From NCBI GenBank assembly GCA_964579395.1, contig CAZOFT010000003.1:1-64000 (forward strand): 64,000 bases of DNA, in the 5' to 3' direction. Every line of letters starts with the position of its first letter. Within the stretch, counting starts at the first letter, position 1. The DNA comes from JACOTV01 sp964579395 (lineage in GTDB: Bacteria > Patescibacteriota > Microgenomatia > UBA1406 > GWC2-37-13). The notes beneath the pieces are model-generated. The model did no database searches. It saw only the letters and a program-made list of their open reading frames with translations, and had not been told where the DNA came from. The translations under genes were made by a program, and so were the position numbers. Of the stretch, positions 59,287 through 64,000 are shown piece by piece.

Positions 59287-60405
59287 ATGTCACACCCCCC
59301 TATCACCACCCTTCTCTACCTGCAAAAAACCAACATCACCTGGTATGATGCTGCTTCAAATCAGCTTGCCGCAGTTCCCCTTTCAGATGATTGTATCCGC
59401 GACATGGAGGTCGTCAATGCCGAACAGATTGCAACACTTCTGGAACCTCATCTTGCAAAGCAAGCAGCTACGCCCGGCACTGCGATTCTCATCATTGACT
59501 CGCCTCTTATGTTCTCCACCACCATACCCACTACGGCAGATAGTGAGGAAGCTGTCGAGAATTTTCTGGAACTGGTGCCGTTTGATATGGTCGCTGAGAC
59601 ACAAATTCCCGGGCAAAACGAAACAACCGTACTTGCCACCAATCAGTCGCTTATTACCGCGTTTCGTCGCATACTTCAAAAACACAATATTGCCCTCACC
59701 ATGGCGCTTCCGCTTGGTATTTATGACGTCAGCAATCAACAACTGTCTCCTCTTGCCGCCTCTACGGCCCAACTGTTTATCGATCAGGCTCAGCAACTTG
59801 CTCCCTATAGCCTTCTTCAGACCTCCCCCATCAGCAAACCTGTACCAGCAGAACAAACCGGAACAGATGCAGAAACAGCAGAAACTGTGCCCACTCATAA
59901 ACCCAGTTATGCTGATGAGGAAAAGAAAAAACCACATACACTGAAAGTGCTCGTCCCTTTGTTTGCCTTGCTTGTACTGGTACTCGTTGGCATGTTAGTC
60001 TGGCAACGACAACCACCGACACGCCCCACATCAACTCTTGCTCAAGCCAGTCAACCAACACAAACCAAACCAGCACAACCGACTGCCACCACTGCGACAC
60101 CAGACAATTCAACACCGGTCAATGTATCCTCGATCTCAGTGCAGGTACTTGCGGCACAAGACGGCCTGGAGCGAGCCAAGGAGATCGGCACCACGTTTTC
60201 TCAGGCTGGATTTCAAGTCCTTCCTGACACGCAACAAACAGCAATTTCAACGAGCCAAACTATCATCTTTATTGATGCTACATATCCCAAATCAGTTCGC
60301 GATCGGGTTGAGACTCTTCTCAAAAAACATGTGGAGACCTACAGCGTTCAAGAAGCAGACAGTCCCGCAAACGGTGTGACAATCATCCTGGGAAGCAGCG
60401 AATAA
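59287..60405 (+). CDS. Pilus-assembly-like membrane protein with C-terminal LytR_C-type domain
   Basis: 372 residues. The N-terminal 190 residues resemble the ribonuclease-H-like fold of PilM/PilN-region proteins (EEAVENFLELVPFDMV; LITAFRRILQKHNIALTMAL), but without clear ATP-binding motifs. A Lys/Glu linker, one span (about 220-238), a Pro/Thr/Gln linker, and an external LytR_C-type domain (about 278-370, SSISVQVLAAQDGLERAKEI) follow. So a cytoplasmic pilus-type part is joined to a periplasm/wall-facing part in one chain. Assignment rests on layout and place between pilin genes. Confidence 0.65.
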   Translation: MSHPPITTLLYLQKTNITWYDAASNQLAAVPLSDDCIRDMEVVNAEQIATLLEPHLAKQAATPGTAILIIDSPLMFSTTIPTTADSEEAVENFLELVPFDMVAETQIPGQNETTVLATNQSLITAFRRILQKHNIALTMALPLGIYDVSNQQLSPLAASTAQLFIDQAQQLAPYSLLQTSPISKPVPAEQTGTDAETAETVPTHKPSYADEEKKKPHTLKVLVPLFALLVLVLVGMLVWQRQPPTRPTSTLAQASQPTQTKPAQPTATTATPDNSTPVNVSSISVQVLAAQDGLERAKEIGTTFSQAGFQVLPDTQQTAISTSQTIIFIDATYPKSVRDRVETLLKKHVETYSVQEADSPANGVTIILGSSE

Positions 60406-60906
60406 TTACGGAGTTCCCAGCGCATAACTGGTTTGATAGGTAGATTCTTCTTTCCCCACACCGACGCGTGTCTCGACACTTTCTATCGTATAAATCACTC
60501 GCACACTCGGTGTTATATCTGTGCCTTCTATGCGCGCAAAAGATATGCTCGTCACTCTTGTTTGCGGCGTATTGATGCGCACCCCATCAAGATACAATAC
60601 ACCAGACGATACGGTGTATGATGCGGTTGTTGCTCCTATCTGCAGCTGCAATTGTGACCCTGATGTGCCCGCTGTGGCAGGCACCGTGATCCCCTGGGCA
60701 CGCGACATATCATAGCGCAGTCGAGCATCAATGTATCGAGCATCTCGTTCAACCACACTTACCGTTCGCGACTCCTGACTCACATCAAGCGCTTGGGTAA
60801 AAATCCGCGAAACCAAAAGAAGAACAATGCTCATGAGTCCGATATATAAGGCGAGCTCAATCGTGGTAAATGCCTGCTGCAGTGGCGATTTTTGAAAATG
60901 CATCAT
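60406..60906 (-). CDS. Minor type IV pilin (GspJ/PilW-like)
   Basis: 166 residues. Short leader ending in Ala (SPLQQA), then FTTIELALYIGLMSIVLLLV with Glu at +5. The body has the charged helix and beta-rich globular part of minor pilins. It overlaps the giant beta-propeller pilin stop by 4 bases (ATGA) and abuts the convergent pilus-assembly gene. Confidence 0.88.
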   Translation of the reverse strand: MMHFQKSPLQQAFTTIELALYIGLMSIVLLLVSRIFTQALDVSQESRTVSVVERDARYIDARLRYDMSRAQGITVPATAGTSGSQLQLQIGATTASYTVSSGVLYLDGVRINTPQTRVTSISFARIEGTDITPSVRVIYTIESVETRVGVGKEESTYQTSYALGTP

Positions 60907-62957
60907 GGTGAATAATTAAAAAACATTCGCTCAAGCGTGGCGGTATTGTTGTAATCGGTGGTCGAAAACGTAGCTTTATACTGGAGACACTGCCCCGGAT
61001 TTTCATACCCTGACCCGTCGTTGTCCAAAGGAAGTGTGTCGGTGTCATCAGTAAATGATGTTCCTGTCGTGCCATCCGGTCCTACATGCGTAAACGACAC
61101 GCCGTCACAACTGCCGCTTACTGTGTCGGCGATACCGATCTGCCATGACAAGGAGGTGCCCGACGGGCGTGTGACAGTAGCAGTATAACTGTTAAACATA
61201 GCCGAGCTTCCTGCATCAAAAACAGGTGAGAGATATGTGCCTTGCTCCTGATAGGTGCCATCCGGACCCCCGGCAATAATCTTCACATCAGTCGCCGAAT
61301 CTCCCGTGATGATGTACGCATAGGCATCTCCGTCTGTTTCTTTGACCGCAGCTACGCCATTAATTCCCTGATTAAAATCCAAACTTGCACAAAGACTCGG
61401 ATTGGCTTCATCAGTGAGATCTAATACTTGGTATTCTTTGGAGTTAACACTATCGCCAGTTGCGTCATTTCCGACCAAAATAGCTCGGTTTTCGGCAGTA
61501 TTTACCACGGTCGATTGCGACGGATCCATGCCACCCGCCTCATACCCGCCACCATTGGTACAGGGAGGATTGCTGGCAAAACCACCGACTAAAGAAGGAG
61601 CGCCTTTGTTTGAGGTGTTGACCGTAAAAAATTCTTTAAAATTATTGTCGTTGACTGAAGATATATATGCTCGTGTTCCGGCCGGGTTTACATAGACTGA
61701 CTTACCCGATTCCAGGGAACTGCAGTTATTTGGCTCAATATTTATTCCCCCTTCAAGTCGCCACTGGGAACTATTGTTTGGATTAGTTGCATTAATAACT
61801 TTCAGCTCATCCGGCGTGCTTCCGATAACTGATACAAACACATATCGTGTTCCTCCCAAATCAAGCGCATAGATTTTACCGGCATAATCACCTGAATTGG
61901 CAAATTGTATGCGGGAACCGACTTGGGGTCGCGATCCGGAATGAGATGACACGTCAACTACATACAGATACTGACCCACAGCCAAATATGCCCTGTTTCC
62001 TAAAACAAATACACTGCGCCCGTCAGTTGATCCCGATGCATTAAAATACCCACTCTCCGCGTATATTTTTTGAGCCTGATTTGAGTAATTATTATGGTCT
62101 ACTATGACCATCTCTTTTCCGTTGCTTGATGTGGCCAGATACGCGTAGTTCGTGTCGGCCCACACATCATATGTCTTGTAACCTTTAAATATGCCTTGCA
62201 ACGTGCCCACAGGCGGATCGGTATTAGACACCGTCGTATGTTCATATGAAACAGTCGAAGAAGTCGCACTATTGCCGGAAGCGGTATAAATGTGGCCTTC
62301 CTCTGCCCAGATGGCATTGGGAGTAGCAGGCAAGTCGATCGTGGCGCCGGACAGATTGGGCTCACACCACTTTCCTTTTGTATTGGTCGCCAACTGCACT
62401 TCACCGTCTTGTGAGATGGCCACTGCCGTAGCAGTAAATGTGCCTCCCGCAAAATCAGCTGAAGTAGTCTGCTCGTACCCGGCATTGTCCAGAAATCGGG
62501 TCATAAACAAACTTGTTTCAACCGATTCGCCAGGTCCTCCCCCCCAACTCACCCGCAGCGTAATTTCTTTCGTCGAAGGATCTACCACACCACCCGATTC
62601 CACGATCGCTCCGGTGCCGTCCACACGCTGCACATCCGACACGATAATCTCACGCGTATATCCATCCACTGACTCGCTACCGCTTGCCAGCTCCCATGCT
62701 CCCCCAGCAACTGCCGGATGATAGGTGCCGTTTGTTGCAATAGCATCCCACGAACCTTCACGCACGGCAAGCATCGCCGTTTTGGCCTCACGAAGCAGCA
62801 GAGTCGCATTAAATCGCTTCTCCTGATTGACCCGTCCGTCACGTGTCGCCACAAATCCTCCCAGAAGCGCCGGCACCACCACCATCAAAAGCGCAATAGC
62901 CAGTAAAAGCTCAATTAACATCTGTCCTGCCTGTCGTGATACATGTGGTGTATGCAT
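60903..62957 (-). CDS. Giant minor pilin with beta-propeller (LVIVD-like) domain
   Basis: 684 residues. The prepilin signal is clear (RQAG then QMLIELLLAIALLMVVV, Glu at +5). After a pilin-like domain (to about 180) comes a very large all-beta region with repeated strands of the type AYLAVGQYLYVVDVSSHSG, VFVSVIGSTPDELKVIN and YAYIITGDSATDVKIIAGG. This is characteristic of LVIVD/beta-propeller repeats, probably 6-7 blades (about 200-590). A final beta-sandwich-like part follows. Such a head could not pack in the pilus shaft, so it is a tip adhesin or sensor candidate. Start ATG 62957 gives an 11-residue leader. Confidence 0.88.
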   Translation of the reverse strand: MHTPHVSRQAGQMLIELLLAIALLMVVVPALLGGFVATRDGRVNQEKRFNATLLLREAKTAMLAVREGSWDAIATNGTYHPAVAGGAWELASGSESVDGYTREIIVSDVQRVDGTGAIVESGGVVDPSTKEITLRVSWGGGPGESVETSLFMTRFLDNAGYEQTTSADFAGGTFTATAVAISQDGEVQLATNTKGKWCEPNLSGATIDLPATPNAIWAEEGHIYTASGNSATSSTVSYEHTTVSNTDPPVGTLQGIFKGYKTYDVWADTNYAYLATSSNGKEMVIVDHNNYSNQAQKIYAESGYFNASGSTDGRSVFVLGNRAYLAVGQYLYVVDVSSHSGSRPQVGSRIQFANSGDYAGKIYALDLGGTRYVFVSVIGSTPDELKVINATNPNNSSQWRLEGGINIEPNNCSSLESGKSVYVNPAGTRAYISSVNDNNFKEFFTVNTSNKGAPSLVGGFASNPPCTNGGGYEAGGMDPSQSTVVNTAENRAILVGNDATGDSVNSKEYQVLDLTDEANPSLCASLDFNQGINGVAAVKETDGDAYAYIITGDSATDVKIIAGGPDGTYQEQGTYLSPVFDAGSSAMFNSYTATVTRPSGTSLSWQIGIADTVSGSCDGVSFTHVGPDGTTGTSFTDDTDTLPLDNDGSGYENPGQCLQYKATFSTTDYNNTATLERMFFNYSP

Positions 62958-62959
62958 GA

Positions 62960-63454
62960 TTACTGAGTCAAAATACCAAGGGTATTCCATTCAAACGATT
63001 TCGTATTTCCCGTCACCTGATCTGTCAACACAACCGAATTGTGGGCACCATCATAGTTTGCCAGCTGCCCGCTACCTGTGGCAAACACCAGTTGTTGGTC
63101 AGGCAGATCAATCGTTGAAAACCCCAGCGTTTGCGGCAGATCGACCACCACATTGTCAGGGTCACTTGCGCTATAGGTGTTGCCGGCAAACAAGATGTAG
63201 CGATCCGGCTCAAAACGCACACCATGTGGCTCATTACTGTTGCCCGCTCGATCATACCCCGTCATGGCCTGTTGCTGCTGATTACCGATTTCCCCCAGGA
63301 GTTGATCTGTCACGCTTTGCAGGCTGACTTGCTGTGTGATGCGCCCGGTGCTGACTGTACCGAGTCCGATAAGGAGTAAAAACAGTCCGAAGACAATAAT
63401 TACCTCAATCAGAGAAACGCCACTTCTGTCGGTTTTACTACAAATCCACTTCAT
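62960..63454 (-). CDS. Minor type IV pilin (GspH/FimT-like)
   Basis: 164 residues. Leader ending SG, then VSLIEVIIVFGLFLLLIG with Glu at +5. The globular part (VRFEPDRYILFAGNTYSA; DLPDQQLVFATGSGQL) is typical of GspH/FimT minor pilins. ATG 63454 gives a 12-residue leader; the frame extends to 63544, which would overlap the kinase gene. It is followed 2 bases later by the giant pilin gene. Confidence 0.9.
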   Translation of the reverse strand: MKWICSKTDRSGVSLIEVIIVFGLFLLLIGLGTVSTGRITQQVSLQSVTDQLLGEIGNQQQQAMTGYDRAGNSNEPHGVRFEPDRYILFAGNTYSASDPDNVVVDLPQTLGFSTIDLPDQQLVFATGSGQLANYDGAHNSVVLTDQVTGNTKSFEWNTLGILTQ

Positions 63455-63464
63455 ACTCTGCCGA

Positions 63465-64000
63465 TTAAATATTACTGTGAATAACTCCAAGACCCGTTTT
63501 TTCTCGCTCGCCATATTCTTTTTGAAATGCTGCAAATGCTTCATCTGTATATATCATGACGCTAAAACTGAAGACTGATCCGCGATTTTGTCCCTCAGAA
63601 AACGCTGTCATCTTTCCTTTATGCATGTCGATTATGGCGCGACTGATATATAAGCCGAGTCCCGATCCCTTAGCATCGCTCTTATTCACTTTATATGAAG
63701 TACCTACAAAGCCGAATTTTTGAAACAGCACGGCCTGATCTTCCTGAGCGATGCCGACTCCGTTATCTGCTACCCGCACCACTACCATATCATCACCCAC
63801 TTCAAACGATATCTTGATCAGCCCGCCTTTGGGGGTAAATTTGAGTGAATTACCAATCAGGTTGATAAGCACCTCCTTGATCTTGTCGCCGTCCACCAAT
63901 ACTGCTGGCAGCGCACGCTTGACCACCGTAATTCCAATTTCAAGCTCAGCAGCACGCGGCGCCACTTCCAAAATCACCTCATCAACCAGCTTCATCAGGT
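63465..64000 (-). CDS. Sensor histidine kinase, C-terminal part (cut by window edge)
   Basis: At least 178 residues; the frame is open to the window end. An HATPase domain is complete: N-box EVLINLIGNSLKFTP, G1 DNGVGI, F-box KFG, G2 GSGLGLYISRAI. The phospho-accepting His helix and sensor lie outside the window. It ends 10 bases before the minor pilin gene on the same strand, so it may regulate or belong to the pilus locus. Confidence 0.9.
   Translation of the reverse strand, partial: LMKLVDEVILEVAPRAAELEIGITVVKRALPAVLVDGDKIKEVLINLIGNSLKFTPKGGLIKISFEVGDDMVVVRVADNGVGIAQEDQAVLFQKFGFVGTSYKVNKSDAKGSGLGLYISRAIIDMHKGKMTAFSEGQNRGSVFSFSVMIYTDEAFAAFQKEYGEREKTGLGVIHSNI

Noticed and set aside
1..64000. 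Use of an alternative genetic code (UGA as Gly) as in Gracilibacteria
   Set aside because: UGA ends many conserved genes at the expected length (for example the ComEC parts, trpS, dprA), and no internal UGA is needed in any conserved gene.

Overview
The window looks like a chromosome segment of a Patescibacteria/CPR bacterium, possibly of the Microgenomates group (inferred from content, not tested by phylogeny). Pointers are very tight packing with many 1-74 bp gene overlaps, a lysine/glutamate-rich N-terminal extension on ribosomal protein L1, split competence genes, type IV pilins, many single-copy housekeeping genes and no insertion sequences. TGA behaves as an ordinary stop codon, so the UGA-glycine code is not used. 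Many first-in-operon genes have a TATAAT-like box 6-9 bases before their ATG and no Shine-Dalgarno sequence. This suggests widespread leaderless mRNAs.

Layout. 1-6.0 kb: a giant, left-truncated, minus-strand surface fibre protein with two N-terminal helix-turn-helix units, one membrane span and tail-fibre-like repeats. 6.3-15.2 kb (minus): M16 peptidase, tRNA-Gln(CTG), leuS, an RRM protein, then the cluster tyrS (archaeal type)-trpS-arginase family-two membrane proteins. 15.3-22.5 kb: acetyl-CoA synthetase, a GGDEF protein, transketolase, a P-type Ca2+-ATPase. 22.5-27.0 kb (minus): secE-nusG-rplK-rplA-HEPN-like gene, and a pair of exported proteins. 27.1-29.4 kb (plus): comEA and a comEC split into two coupled genes, facing a PaaX-like regulator. 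30.1-31.0 kb: an AT-rich gene desert. 31.1-35.1 kb: a second fibre protein, headed by a recombinase-type core-binding domain instead of helix-turn-helix, coupled to a membrane/TPR protein. 35-41.5 kb: LysM/M23 hydrolase, glutamate dehydrogenase, trxB, a CsoR-like regulator, a cluster of DnaA boxes (possible origin), rho with a long leader, and a membrane-anchored protein. 41.6-48.3 kb: an orphan F1-beta-like ATPase; dut, a Dcd-like gene, thyA and dfrA; a CxDxR carbonic-anhydrase-like protein; tgt; a membrane protein. 48.5-56.5 kb: glycosyltransferase, TatD, VIT1-type transporter, fmt, rpiB, murI, rnhA, dprA, rpe-like. 56.5-64 kb: an exported glycosidase-like protein and a type IV pilin locus with a giant beta-propeller pilin, next to a histidine kinase cut by the window edge.

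How it fits together. ComEA, ComEC, DprA and the pilins indicate DNA uptake and surface attachment. Transketolase, RpiB and the Rpe-like protein supply the non-oxidative pentose phosphate route. Dut, ThyA and DHFR supply thymidylate. The most unusual feature is the pair of fibre proteins that join a DNA-binding-type cytoplasmic head to a long phage-tail-like ectodomain through a single membrane span. They could be surface sensors that act directly on DNA, or fibres whose head serves only as an anchor.
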